Origin: an uncultured Alphaproteobacteria bacterium
GTDB taxonomy: Bacteria; Pseudomonadota; Alphaproteobacteria; Puniceispirillales; Puniceispirillaceae
Reading direction: 5' to 3'
NCBI GenBank assembly: GCA_937924895.1
Contig: CALEYP010000094.1
Coordinates: forward strand, 1 to 24,041
Length of the DNA stretch: 24,041 bases
Both the position numbers and the translations under genes were made by a program. The notes under the pieces were generated by a model. The model was not told the DNA's origin. It searched no databases and saw nothing but the letters and a program-made list of their open reading frames with translations. Positions 6,271 to 13,979 of this stretch are shown here, piece after piece (the stretch's first letter is position 1; each line of letters starts with the position of its first letter).

Positions 6271-9239
6271 CGGGCTATCGCTTATCACATAAAGGTCGCA
6301 TCAATCGATCTCACCCTGTGACATTCACGTTTGATGGACAAAAAATCCAAGGGTTTGACGGGGATGTTGCCACATCAGCCCTGTTGGCATCAGGGACGCG
6401 CATTTTTGGGCGCGGGTTCAAATATCATCGGCCACGTGGTGTTATGTCTGCTGGCGCGGAAGAGGGTGGCGCCCTCTTCCAAATGGGGCATGGCGCTGAC
6501 CGTGTTGCCAATGTAAAAGGCCCGCTTGTTGAAATTCATGACGGCTTGGCCTTAACAGGCCAAAATGCATTTCCCTCCGTGCGGTTTGATGTTGGGGCTG
6601 TGAACGGCTTATTTAAACCATTTTTGACAGCTGGTTTTTATTACAAGACCTTCATGGGCCCCTTTGCGAATACAAAATTTTGGATGCTGTGTGAGCATTT
6701 TATCCGTAAAGCAGCCGGCATGGGACGGGCCTCGCGTGAGCCGGATCCAGATTGCTATGATATCGCAAATGGATTTTGTGATGTGCTCGTGGTTGGTGCA
6801 GGGCCAGCGGGCCTAACAGCAGCTGATGAAGACGAAGAGGCCGGTAACGCGGTTTGGTTGGTCGAGCAAGATTTTGAAGTCGGGGGATGGTACTTATCCT
6901 GTGATGATGAGGCAAAAGATCAATGGGTTAAATCCCAGTTAAATCGCTTCTTTGTCGCAGGTGGTCAATTGAAAACCCGTACAACGGCCTTTGGTTTGTA
7001 TGATGGCTGTGTGGCAGGCTTGTTAGAGCGTACAACGGACCATTTATCCGAAAAGCCTGATCATACGCCGCGTGAAGTGTTTCATATTGTGCATGCCAAG
7101 CATATTATTCTGGCGACAGGCGCAACGGAACGAAGCTTGGCGTTTGTTGATAATGACCGTCCTGGCGTCATGTTAGCTTCTGCTGTTCAAACCTACATTA
7201 ACCGCTTTGGGGTCGCCCCTGGTAGCCGTATCGTTTTTGCTGGTGCACATGACGGCATCTATGAAAATGCCTTTGCGGCAGCGGACGCAGGTTTGCACGT
7301 CACGATTTTTGATGCGCGACCAAAATTGGATGCCCAGCTTCACACAAGATGTGAAGAGATGAAAATTGTCGTGATGCCGCAGACGGTTCCCGTGAAAGTA
7401 CTAGGGCGTGGCGGTGTTGTCGGCGTTGAATATGGTGAAAAAGCGGGTGAAACTATAACAGCCACTGGCAAGGTTATTGCTTGTGACATCTTAGGCGTGT
7501 CTGGTGGCTTTACGCCCAATATCCAGCTCATTTCACATCGTGGGGTAAAGCCTTATTGGGATGATGATATCGCAGCGTTTCTCTCGTCTGAGAGCCAAGA
7601 GGCAATTAGTCTTTGTGGAGCCGCCGATGGGTATTTTAACCTTGAAATGGCGCTTGCCTCTGCGGTGGCCTGTGCGAAGCAGGCTGTGCGACTACCAAAG
7701 TCACGCAAACAGCTTACTCGTGGCTATGAAGCACCCTTTGAGGCTTTGTTTGAAATCAAGCCGCAGAATGTGAAGGGGAAAGCCTTTATTGACCCACAAC
7801 ATGATGTGACCACCTCTGATATTCGCCAAGCCAAAGAAGAGGGGTTTGTTTCTGTTGAGCATATGAAGCGCTACACCACTCTGGGGATGGCAACAGACCA
7901 GGGCCGTAATGGGAATGTACTCGGGATTGCTGTGATGGCTGAGGCGCGTAAAATTGCGATTCCTGAAGTGGGTATCACAACCTTTAGGCCGCCTTTCACA
8001 CCTATTTCAATTGGCGCATTAGCTGGCCGTTCTACTGGTCATCATTGGCAGCCTATCAGACGGACACCGATGCATGATAATCACATTGCCGCCGGTGCGC
8101 CAATGACCGATGCCGGGCTATGGCATCGCGCATGGTATTATCCTCAAGCGGGTGAGGGCATCAACGAAGCCTATATCCGTGAGACAGCCCGCACGCGCCA
8201 GACTGTTGGCATGGTTGATGTATCAACATTAGGGAAAATCGCTGTACAAGGCCCTGATGCGGCAGAATATATCAACCGCCTCTATATTAACGGTTTTGCG
8301 AAATTGCCTGTTGGTCGTGCGCGTTATGGCATTATGTTGCGAGATGATGGCATTGTTATGGATGATGGCACCACATGGCGGATGGCTGAGGATGATTTCT
8401 TCATGACCACCACAACAGCCCAAGCTGGTGAAGTGATGCGCTTTATGGAAGAAGTTCGTCAAACTAGATGGCCAGAGTTGAAGGTTCACATCACGTCGGT
8501 GACAGATCAATGGGCTGCGGTTGCTGTCGCAGGCCCATCAGCCCGTGCCTTATTGCAAAAAGCCTTACCTGAATTTGATTTCTCAAATGAGGCTTTTGCC
8601 TTCATGGATGTCAAAACCGCTACCATGACAGTGGATGGTGTAGAGGTCGCTCTTCGCGCGGCTCGTATCTCATTCTCTGGTGAGCGTGCCTATGAGGTTT
8701 ATATCGAAGCTCATTATGGCAATATGTTATGGCAGCGTCTGGTTGATGAACTGCCTGATTTTGATGGTGTGTGCTATGGCATGGAAGCGCTTGGGGCGTT
8801 GCGTATTGAAAAAGGCCACGTAACAGGTGCCGAATTAGAAGGGCGCGTGACCTTGGAAGATGCCGGCTTTGCAAAAATGGCGTCAACGAAAAAGCCATAT
8901 ATCGGGTCAGTATTGCGTCAGCGGCCCTATTTACAAGAGCTTGAAACCCGGCAGCAGCTTGTCGGGATTTTCCCAAAAGATAAAACGCAGCAATTTAATG
9001 CTGGTGCCATTCTATGTGCAGAGGGTGCTGAAGAAGGGTTTGGTGTTGGCTGGGTATCAGCTGTGACACATTCACCTGCCTTAGGTCATTGGATTGGTAT
9101 CGGCTTTGTTGAGGGCGGTGTATCAGCATGGGACGGACAGGTCGCCATCGCATCAGACCCAGTGCGTGGTCAATCAACGACTGTTGAAATTGTAAGCCCT
9201 CATATGTTTGATCCAAAAGGGGAGCGGATGCATGGATAA
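6267..9239 (+). CDS. soxA: Sarcosine oxidase subunit alpha
   Basis: This 990-residue alpha subunit has the usual length and domain order. An N-terminal 2Fe-2S-ferredoxin-like fold at about 15-110 includes VATSALLASGTRIFGRGFKY and HRPRG. A Rossmann NAD-binding domain follows, with VVGAGPAGLTAA near 175-186, and a second dinucleotide region (IVFAGAHDGIYENAFAAADA). From about residue 600 there is a GcvT-like folate-binding domain, beginning TPMHDNHIAAGAPM, with the YEVYIEAHYGNMLW and ALGALRIEKGHVTGAELEG blocks typical of the aminomethyltransferase fold. The GcvT part captures the methyl carbon on THF. One oddity: the first Rossmann helix reads ADEDEEAGN, unusually acidic where small hydrophobic residues are the rule. 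The frame is open throughout, so this is not an obvious frameshift. It overlaps soxD by 4 bases and soxG by 8. Confidence 0.95.
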   Translation: MTGYRLSHKGRINRSHPVTFTFDGQKIQGFDGDVATSALLASGTRIFGRGFKYHRPRGVMSAGAEEGGALFQMGHGADRVANVKGPLVEIHDGLALTGQNAFPSVRFDVGAVNGLFKPFLTAGFYYKTFMGPFANTKFWMLCEHFIRKAAGMGRASREPDPDCYDIANGFCDVLVVGAGPAGLTAADEDEEAGNAVWLVEQDFEVGGWYLSCDDEAKDQWVKSQLNRFFVAGGQLKTRTTAFGLYDGCVAGLLERTTDHLSEKPDHTPREVFHIVHAKHIILATGATERSLAFVDNDRPGVMLASAVQTYINRFGVAPGSRIVFAGAHDGIYENAFAAADAGLHVTIFDARPKLDAQLHTRCEEMKIVVMPQTVPVKVLGRGGVVGVEYGEKAGETITATGKVIACDILGVSGGFTPNIQLISHRGVKPYWDDDIAAFLSSESQEAISLCGAADGYFNLEMALASAVACAKQAVRLPKSRKQLTRGYEAPFEALFEIKPQNVKGKAFIDPQHDVTTSDIRQAKEEGFVSVEHMKRYTTLGMATDQGRNGNVLGIAVMAEARKIAIPEVGITTFRPPFTPISIGALAGRSTGHHWQPIRRTPMHDNHIAAGAPMTDAGLWHRAWYYPQAGEGINEAYIRETARTRQTVGMVDVSTLGKIAVQGPDAAEYINRLYINGFAKLPVGRARYGIMLRDDGIVMDDGTTWRMAEDDFFMTTTTAQAGEVMRFMEEVRQTRWPELKVHITSVTDQWAAVAVAGPSARALLQKALPEFDFSNEAFAFMDVKTATMTVDGVEVALRAARISFSGERAYEVYIEAHYGNMLWQRLVDELPDFDGVCYGMEALGALRIEKGHVTGAELEGRVTLEDAGFAKMASTKKPYIGSVLRQRPYLQELETRQQLVGIFPKDKTQQFNAGAILCAEGAEEGFGVGWVSAVTHSPALGHWIGIGFVEGGVSAWDGQVAIASDPVRGQSTTVEIVSPHMFDPKGERMHG

Positions 9240-9786
9240 TTACAGAACAGGTCTTGAAGCCTCTTTTGCGCGCGCCGCTCTTCCAGAGGTCAAGGGTAGT
9301 GCGGATGTTGTGCTATCAGAGGTAAGGCACCACCAGATTACCCAGCTCTCTTGCTTCATTGATGGGTTGCCTGATTTTGATAGGTATTTGAAATCACTTG
9401 GGTGGTCTGGTTTACCGCAGGTGAGTCGCGCAGAGGCGTCTGGTGACGCGCTTATCGCACGTGTTGAGGCTGAAAAAATCTGGGTAATCTCAGCGTCTAA
9501 GTCATCAGATTTTGAGCCATCCTATTATCCGCTTGATCTCTCTTCAGCGAGAGCGATTTTGCGGCTATCTGGCCCGCGCGCTTCTGATGTTATGGCGCGG
9601 CTATGTGCCGTTGATTTCAGAGATGGGTCTCGCCAATTTCATGCCACGGGCATCCATCATGTTCCTGTTCATATTTATGCAAGAGAGGGCATCTTTGATA
9701 TATATATGCCACGCAGCTTTGCGGAGTCTTTGACAGATTATATCATTGATATCGCGCGGCAATATCAGGTGCAAATGGCGATCTAA
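9232..9786 (+). CDS. soxG: Sarcosine oxidase subunit gamma
   Basis: This 184-residue protein has the size and GcvT-like fold of the gamma subunit, the most divergent of the four. Recognisable parts are ILRLSGPRASDVMARLCAVD at about 108-127 and FHATGIHHVPVHIYARE further on, then IFDIYMPRSFAESLTDYI. I place the start at ATG 9232 because AAGGGGAG at 9217-9224 sits 7 bases before it. An in-frame TTG at 9208 lies further upstream and lacks such support. The start overlaps the end of soxA by 8 bases. The SprT-like gene begins one base after the stop, so transcription almost certainly continues into it. Assignment rests largely on operon position plus these motifs. Confidence 0.9.
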   Translation: MDNYRTGLEASFARAALPEVKGSADVVLSEVRHHQITQLSCFIDGLPDFDRYLKSLGWSGLPQVSRAEASGDALIARVEAEKIWVISASKSSDFEPSYYPLDLSSARAILRLSGPRASDVMARLCAVDFRDGSRQFHATGIHHVPVHIYAREGIFDIYMPRSFAESLTDYIIDIARQYQVQMAI

Positions 9787-9787
9787 T

Positions 9788-10234
9788 ATGGCTGATGCCC
9801 TATCGTCACAGTCGCGTCCATTTGCCTTTGCCTTAGAGCTAGGGGCGCAGTTATTGGCAGAATATGGCTTGGAGGGATGGCGATTACGATTGGACCATGC
9901 GCGGCGCCGTGCGGGATTATGTGATTATCGCAATAAAACGATTTCCCTATCGCGCCATTATGTGCGCTATGCAGATGAAGCGCATATCAAGGATACATTG
10001 CTCCATGAAATTGCGCATGCGCTTGTTGGACCTCATCATGGTCATGACGCTGTTTGGCGACAACAGGCGCGCAAGATGGGGTGTAGTGCAACGCGGTGTC
10101 ATACGCTTGAGTTCGCGGCACCCAAATGGATGATGACGTGCCCGTCTGGTTGTTTTTCTGTGCCAAGACATCGGCGCAAATCCAATCTTGTCTGCGCCAA
10201 GTGCAAATCTGGAGTAATCTATGTCAGCCAATAA
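9788..10234 (+). CDS. SprT-like zinc metalloprotease
   Basis: This 148-residue protein has the SprT-like core: KDTLLHEIAHALVGPHHGHD with HEIAH at 73-77 (two zinc ligands and the catalytic Glu) and a GHD at 85-87 that supplies the likely third ligand. A C-terminal zinc ribbon follows, with C118, C122, C136 and C139. The family includes SPRTN/Wss1-type proteases that degrade proteins crosslinked to DNA, but most bacterial members are uncharacterised. The start ATG is one base after the soxG stop; no strong Shine-Dalgarno is visible, which is consistent with translational coupling. The gene overlaps the AlkB-like gene by 14 bases. Being tied to sarcosine oxidase, a possible formaldehyde source, makes a role in crosslink repair attractive but unproven. 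Confidence 0.82.
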   Translation: MADALSSQSRPFAFALELGAQLLAEYGLEGWRLRLDHARRRAGLCDYRNKTISLSRHYVRYADEAHIKDTLLHEIAHALVGPHHGHDAVWRQQARKMGCSATRCHTLEFAAPKWMMTCPSGCFSVPRHRRKSNLVCAKCKSGVIYVSQ

Positions 10235-10850
10235 GTTATTCTGTCTTGATACGTCGCGAGAGGCCTCATTGCACCGTGGTTTGGCACGCTTAGCAAAGCC
10301 AGAGGTGCAAGCGACCTCCTTGGCGTTTTTTACACCAGATGAAATTGAAGCTCTTATAGAGGCCACAAAATTTGTGTCTTTCCGCCAGGCTACCAAGGTA
10401 GTCGGAAATGGCGTTATTCAAGATATGGAAGTGTGCTTTCCTGCGCCGCGCAAAGATATGTTTGATAAATGCGCTTGTCTCTTGGAAGAGGGGCTTAATC
10501 GATGGCCAAACGCAGACCATATGTTTGACCGCCCCATCACATTGAATGATTTTGCCATACAAAAATACCCTGCGGGCTCTGAGGGGATTGGCATTCATAA
10601 AGATGGGTTAAGATATAAAAATATTGTACTTATTATCACACTGGCAGGTCAGTCTCGTCTCTTTAAGACGAAAGATAGGGAAGGTACTAGCCGGGTTGCT
10701 TTAAATGATGTGCCAGGGCGATTGGTGATGATCAAGGCGCCAGGATTCAAAGGAATGGCGGCGGATAATCGTTTGTTGCATGGCGTTGATAGGGTGACAA
10801 AAGGCCGCTTATCAATTGGGTTTCGTCAGGAAGTATTACCCCAAGGGTAA
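10221..10850 (+). CDS. AlkB-like 2-oxoglutarate/Fe(II) dioxygenase
   Basis: This 209-residue protein carries the 2-oxoglutarate/iron double-stranded beta-helix residues. H126 and D128 form the HxD in GIGIHKDGLRYKN, H187 lies in LLHGVDRV, and the C-terminal GRLSIGFRQ gives R196 and R202 with the Arg-x5-Arg spacing that AlkB uses to bind 2-oxoglutarate. Just upstream, LNDFAIQKYPAGSEGIG resembles the AlkB N-x-Y-x-x-G nucleotide-lid region. AlkB relatives oxidatively remove methyl groups from nucleic acids or proteins, releasing formaldehyde. This protein is divergent, so DNA repair is not assured; RNA, protein or small-molecule substrates are possible. The start has GGAG at 10211-10214. It overlaps the SprT-like gene by 14 bases and is the last gene of the sox transcription unit. 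Confidence 0.78.
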   Translation: MSANKLFCLDTSREASLHRGLARLAKPEVQATSLAFFTPDEIEALIEATKFVSFRQATKVVGNGVIQDMEVCFPAPRKDMFDKCACLLEEGLNRWPNADHMFDRPITLNDFAIQKYPAGSEGIGIHKDGLRYKNIVLIITLAGQSRLFKTKDREGTSRVALNDVPGRLVMIKAPGFKGMAADNRLLHGVDRVTKGRLSIGFRQEVLPQG

Positions 10851-10936
10851 GTCACGAGCGCGAGATAACCATAATAGGGTATTGTCAGAGCGCTTTTTAT
10901 TTGTCATGCTGAATATCTAACAGAGAAGAAGGCGTA

Positions 10937-11008
10937 GTATGCTGCGCCGCACTTCAACATTGTTGATTGTATAGGGCAGCATACGGCCTGTTTTCACAAA
11001 ACAGGAGG
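10937..11008 (+). promoter_or_regulatory. Structured leader of hpf with nested hairpins reaching the Shine-Dalgarno
   Basis: GTATGCTGC at 10937-10945 pairs perfectly with GCAGCATAC at 10976-10984, enclosing a small hairpin (CAAC at 10955-10958 with GTTG at 10962-10965). Directly after, CCTGTTTT at 10987-10994 pairs with AAAACAGG at 10998-11005 across a 3-base loop. The last three bases of that arm are the first half of the AGGAGG at 11003-11008, seven bases before the hpf ATG. The second hairpin could therefore hide the ribosome-binding site. The pairing is seen directly; regulation is inference. Confidence 0.5.
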
Positions 11009-11014
11009 TGCTCT

Positions 11015-11626
11015 ATGAAAATCAATGTTTCCGGTAAAAATATGGATACTGGCATGGCCTTTCAAGACCATGCGTTGTCATCGCTTAGCCAAGTTGTGGA
11101 TAAATATTTTCACAATGCGATTAGCGGTCACGTGACTTTGGAAAAAGCAGAAGAAGGCTTCACGGTTCGGACGCGTGTGAATTTAACACGTCGTATGGAA
11201 CTAGAGGCGACAGGCCATGCCCGGGATGCCCATGCGGCGCTTGATGCGGCGATAGAGCATGCAGAAAAGCGATTACGCCGTCATAAACGGCGCTTGAAAA
11301 ATCATCGGTCTCAAATTGAGGATGATGATGTGATTGCCGCAACATTAGCGGTGTATCCGACAGCTGATCATAGCGATAATGATAATGATGCGTTAGATGC
11401 TGAAGATGCGGATGCAGGTGGTTTGCCTGTTATCGCAGAACTATCTTATGAAATTGAGATGTTAAGCGTTGACCAAGCAGTCATGAAATTAGAATTATCA
11501 GATCAACCAAGTCTTATGTTCCGCAATAGTGCGCATAAAGGCCTGAATATGGTCTATCGGCGTGATGATAATACGATTGGTTGGGTAGACCCGCGCGGGA
11601 CTCGCCATACCAACCCTCTAAACTAA
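11015..11626 (+). CDS. hpf: Ribosome hibernation promoting factor, long form
   Basis: This 203-residue protein binds the small ribosomal subunit and, in the long form, pairs two 70S ribosomes into inactive 100S dimers in starvation or stationary phase. The N-terminal domain at 1-97 starts MKINVSGKNMDTG and contains the basic helix HAEKRLRRHKRRLKNH. An acidic linker (about 101-136) follows. A C-terminal dimerisation domain at 138-199 reads EIEMLSVDQAVMKLEL, then NMVYRRDDNTIGWVDPRG. The start at 11015 is favoured over an upstream in-frame ATG at 10967 because of the AGGAGG at 11003-11008 and the family's N-terminus. Here it is not next to rpoN or a PTS gene, as is common in proteobacteria. The leader is structured, and a convergent gene lies 10 bases downstream. 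Confidence 0.93.
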   Translation: MKINVSGKNMDTGMAFQDHALSSLSQVVDKYFHNAISGHVTLEKAEEGFTVRTRVNLTRRMELEATGHARDAHAALDAAIEHAEKRLRRHKRRLKNHRSQIEDDDVIAATLAVYPTADHSDNDNDALDAEDADAGGLPVIAELSYEIEMLSVDQAVMKLELSDQPSLMFRNSAHKGLNMVYRRDDNTIGWVDPRGTRHTNPLN

Positions 11627-11635
11627 TACTTTCAT

Positions 11636-12271
11636 TTAAGTCACTGTAAAATTGACATATTTAATATGCCAGGGAGACACGGTCTCTGGCATATTATTAT
11701 GACTGATATAATCAGCGTGGGTCAGGCTCGCATGGTCAATCGCTATCATGAGTGACTGATCAGCATTCAGTCTCATCATGTGCCCTAATAGGGCTTTGAT
11801 GGTTCCCGCATGAGCAATGATGAGTTGTGGCGCATGAGGGGCGCTTGCAATAACTGCATCTAAAAAAAGGCCTACCTGCAAGTAAATATCCTGAAATGAC
11901 GTGCCACCAGGTGGTCTCTGGTCAGCTGTTAAGAAAGAGATAGGGTGAGATTGCTTGTAACGCTGCGTGATATCATGAAACACCTCTTCTTCTTTTTTAT
12001 TATGCCAGTCACCAAAATCTTGCTCCTCTAAGAGGGGCTCAGAGGTTACTGATTTTGCTGAAATTAATTTGGAAAGCCGCTCGGCCGTATCTTCGGCGCG
12101 TGTGAGGGGACTGATATGCCAATCGGCTCCATTTGGTAAATGAGGTGCGAGGGATATTAACGCCTCTTGGTCTTCTTTTAGGATCGCATCATAGGGCGGA
12201 ATCATACCTGTTTCGCAATCAACAAGACCATGTTGAACCATGAAAAAGGAAATATGAGAGGGAGGGGCCAT
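11636..12271 (-). CDS. Histidine phosphatase (phosphoglycerate-mutase-like) family protein with QHG in place of RHG
   Basis: This 211-residue protein has the histidine phosphatase fold: SPLTRAEDTAERL with the second active-site Arg, EEQDFGDW with the acid-containing loop, and IIAHAGTIKALLGHM with the second His. The first motif reads FMVQHGLVD, so the nearly invariant Arg before catalytic His14 is Gln (codon CAA; CGA would be Arg). The nucleophile His, the second Arg and the second His are present. The family dephosphorylates sugar phosphates, alpha-ribazole phosphate and many other substrates. Loss of the first Arg could lower phosphate binding or point to a non-catalytic role. No neighbour fixes the substrate. 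It is divergent from the MttB-family gene and convergent with hpf. Confidence 0.82.
   Translation of the reverse strand: MAPPSHISFFMVQHGLVDCETGMIPPYDAILKEDQEALISLAPHLPNGADWHISPLTRAEDTAERLSKLISAKSVTSEPLLEEQDFGDWHNKKEEEVFHDITQRYKQSHPISFLTADQRPPGGTSFQDIYLQVGLFLDAVIASAPHAPQLIIAHAGTIKALLGHMMRLNADQSLMIAIDHASLTHADYISHNNMPETVSPWHIKYVNFTVT
11663..11695 (+). terminator. Strong imperfect hairpin downstream of hpf, inside the convergent gene
   Basis: AATATGCCA at 11663-11671 pairs with TGGCATATT at 11687-11695. GAGAC at 11674-11678 pairs with GTCTC at 11682-11686, with a 2-base GG bulge and an ACG loop. On the plus strand it lies 37 bases after the hpf stop and runs into the T-rich TATTATTAT. That is a weak rather than classical U-tract. 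It is within the last codons of the minus-strand phosphatase gene, so it may be a terminator for hpf or only a coding coincidence. Confidence 0.4.
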
Positions 12272-12410
12272 GAGACAAGTCCTTAGATGTAAATTGTTTA
12301 CGTACCATGCCTGTTTTGGTCAGACGCTTCAAGGCTAGCGCATGTCTTATTCAAGATAAATTGCAATGTAAATGCTTGTAGCTTGTGAAGGAGAAAAAGG
12401 AGAATTCTGC

Positions 12411-13964
12411 ATGGTAGATAGTGGCCAAACGCGCCCTGTAAGACGCCGGAAATCAGGTCAGAAAACAACAAAGAAGCTGTTAGATGATCAGCTTGCCTGG
12501 CAACCACCTCGCTATGCTGATAATCCCATTGAACCGCTTTCATCTGATCAGGTGGAGGCTATCCATGAGATGTCTCTGCGTGTATTAGAGGAAATCGGAA
12601 TATTATTCCTGAATGAAGAGGCGTTAAAAATCCTTCACGAAGAAGGCTGTGACGTTGATTTTACGACGCAAAATGTAAAATTCGATAGAGCTTATATCGA
12701 GGCACAACTTCAAAAGGCACCTGCGCATTTTACACTGACACCACGTAATAAAGAGAAACAAATTGCATGGGGCGGGCGTGACTTTACCTTTGGTCAAGTA
12801 GCCTCAGCACCGAATGTGATGGATCTTGATAACGGGCGGCGTGTCGGGGACCGCAAAGCCTATCAGGATTTGTTAAAATTATCTCAAGCTTATAATTGCA
12901 TTCATTTTATTTCTGGCTATCCAGTTGAGCCGCTAGATATCCACGCATCTGTTCGTCATTTGCATTGTATTTATGACAAGCTAACCCTCACTGATAAGGT
13001 GGTTCATGCGTATTCGCTAGGCGCAGAGCGGATCGAAGATGCAATGGAAATGGTGCGTATCGGCTCAGGTTTGACCGATGATGAATTTGAATCACAAGTT
13101 CATATGTTCACCAACATCAATTCATCATCGCCGCTTAAACATGATTGGCCAATGCTTGATGGCGCGATGCGTGCTGTCAAGAGAGGGCAGGCTGTTGTAA
13201 TTTCACCTTTTACACTAGCAGGTGCGATGGCGCCCGTAACATTGGCAGGGGCCATCACACAACAAAATGCCGAAGGGCTTGCTTGTATCGCTTTGCTACA
13301 GGCTGTACGGGCAGGGACGCCTGTTGTCTATGGGGCATTTACATCAAATGTTGATATGAAATCTGGCGCGCCAGCTTTTGGGACACCTGAATATGTGCGT
13401 GCGATGCAAATGTCTGGTCAGATGGCGCGGTTTTATAAATTGCCATGGCGCGGGTCAAATGCGAATGCAACCAACGCACCAGATGCCCAAGCGATTTGGG
13501 AATCAGCCTTCTCACTCCAAGGCGCAACATCAGGTGGCGCAAATGTGATTTATCATGCGGCCGGCTGGTTGGAAGGCGGCTTGTCAGCTTCTATGGAAAA
13601 ATTTGTTATTGATTGTGAGATGCTCCAACAAGTGATCTATGCGCAAAAGGACATTCCCTTTAGCGAAGATGATCTAGGGTTTGCCGCGATGGAAGAGGTT
13701 GGACCTCATGGTCATTTCTTTGGCGCTGACCATACGCAAAGCCGCTATAAGGAGGCGTTCTATTCGCCGCTTTTATCCGATTGGCGCAATTATGAAAGTT
13801 GGGAAGAAGCGGGCGGTGTATGGACACATGATAGAGCCAATGCCCATTTCAAACAGATATTGAACGAATTTGAAGCGCCTGCCTTAGACCCCGCCATTGA
13901 CGAGGAATTACAAGCCTTTGTTGCCAAGCGTGTGGAAGAAGGCGGCGCGCCGACTGATTTTTAA
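12411..13964 (+). CDS. Trimethylamine methyltransferase (MttB) superfamily protein, non-pyrrolysine
   Basis: This 517-residue protein belongs to the MttB/COG5598 superfamily. Its characterised members transfer a methyl group from trimethylamine, glycine betaine, proline betaine or carnitine to a corrinoid protein. Conserved blocks are LEEIGILF near 60, NINSSSPLKHDWPMLDGAM about mid-protein, then GTPVVYGAFTSNVDMKSGAP, and a C-terminal run of GPHGHFFGADHT and NYESWEEAGG. There is no in-frame TAG, so it is of the non-pyrrolysine class, as in the glycine betaine enzyme MtgB. No corrinoid-binding partner is in the window. The start at 12411 has AAAGGAG at 12397-12403; an upstream ATG at 12372 is less likely. 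A DMGDH-like gene follows after 15 bases, so a quaternary or tertiary amine such as glycine betaine is a sensible substrate guess, not a proven one. Confidence 0.88.
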   Translation: MVDSGQTRPVRRRKSGQKTTKKLLDDQLAWQPPRYADNPIEPLSSDQVEAIHEMSLRVLEEIGILFLNEEALKILHEEGCDVDFTTQNVKFDRAYIEAQLQKAPAHFTLTPRNKEKQIAWGGRDFTFGQVASAPNVMDLDNGRRVGDRKAYQDLLKLSQAYNCIHFISGYPVEPLDIHASVRHLHCIYDKLTLTDKVVHAYSLGAERIEDAMEMVRIGSGLTDDEFESQVHMFTNINSSSPLKHDWPMLDGAMRAVKRGQAVVISPFTLAGAMAPVTLAGAITQQNAEGLACIALLQAVRAGTPVVYGAFTSNVDMKSGAPAFGTPEYVRAMQMSGQMARFYKLPWRGSNANATNAPDAQAIWESAFSLQGATSGGANVIYHAAGWLEGGLSASMEKFVIDCEMLQQVIYAQKDIPFSEDDLGFAAMEEVGPHGHFFGADHTQSRYKEAFYSPLLSDWRNYESWEEAGGVWTHDRANAHFKQILNEFEAPALDPAIDEELQAFVAKRVEEGGAPTDF

Positions 13965-13979
13965 AAAGGAAATATCATC

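Noticed and set aside
10967..11014. Upstream ATG extension of hpf
   Set aside because: No Shine-Dalgarno precedes it, the residues do not look like the family's N-terminus, and it would lie inside the leader hairpins; AGGAGG points to 11015.
10851..11014. Sigma-54 promoter before hpf
   Set aside because: I looked for a -24/-12 GG and GC pair and found none; two TTGTCA copies (10882, 10901) lack good -10 partners.
12372..12410. Upstream ATG extension of the MttB-family gene
   Set aside because: AAAGGAG at 12397-12403 fits the ATG at 12411; the extra 13 residues include translated ribosome-binding sequence.
12411..13964. Pyrrolysine in the MttB-family protein
   Set aside because: The frame has no internal TAG; it belongs to the non-pyrrolysine branch.
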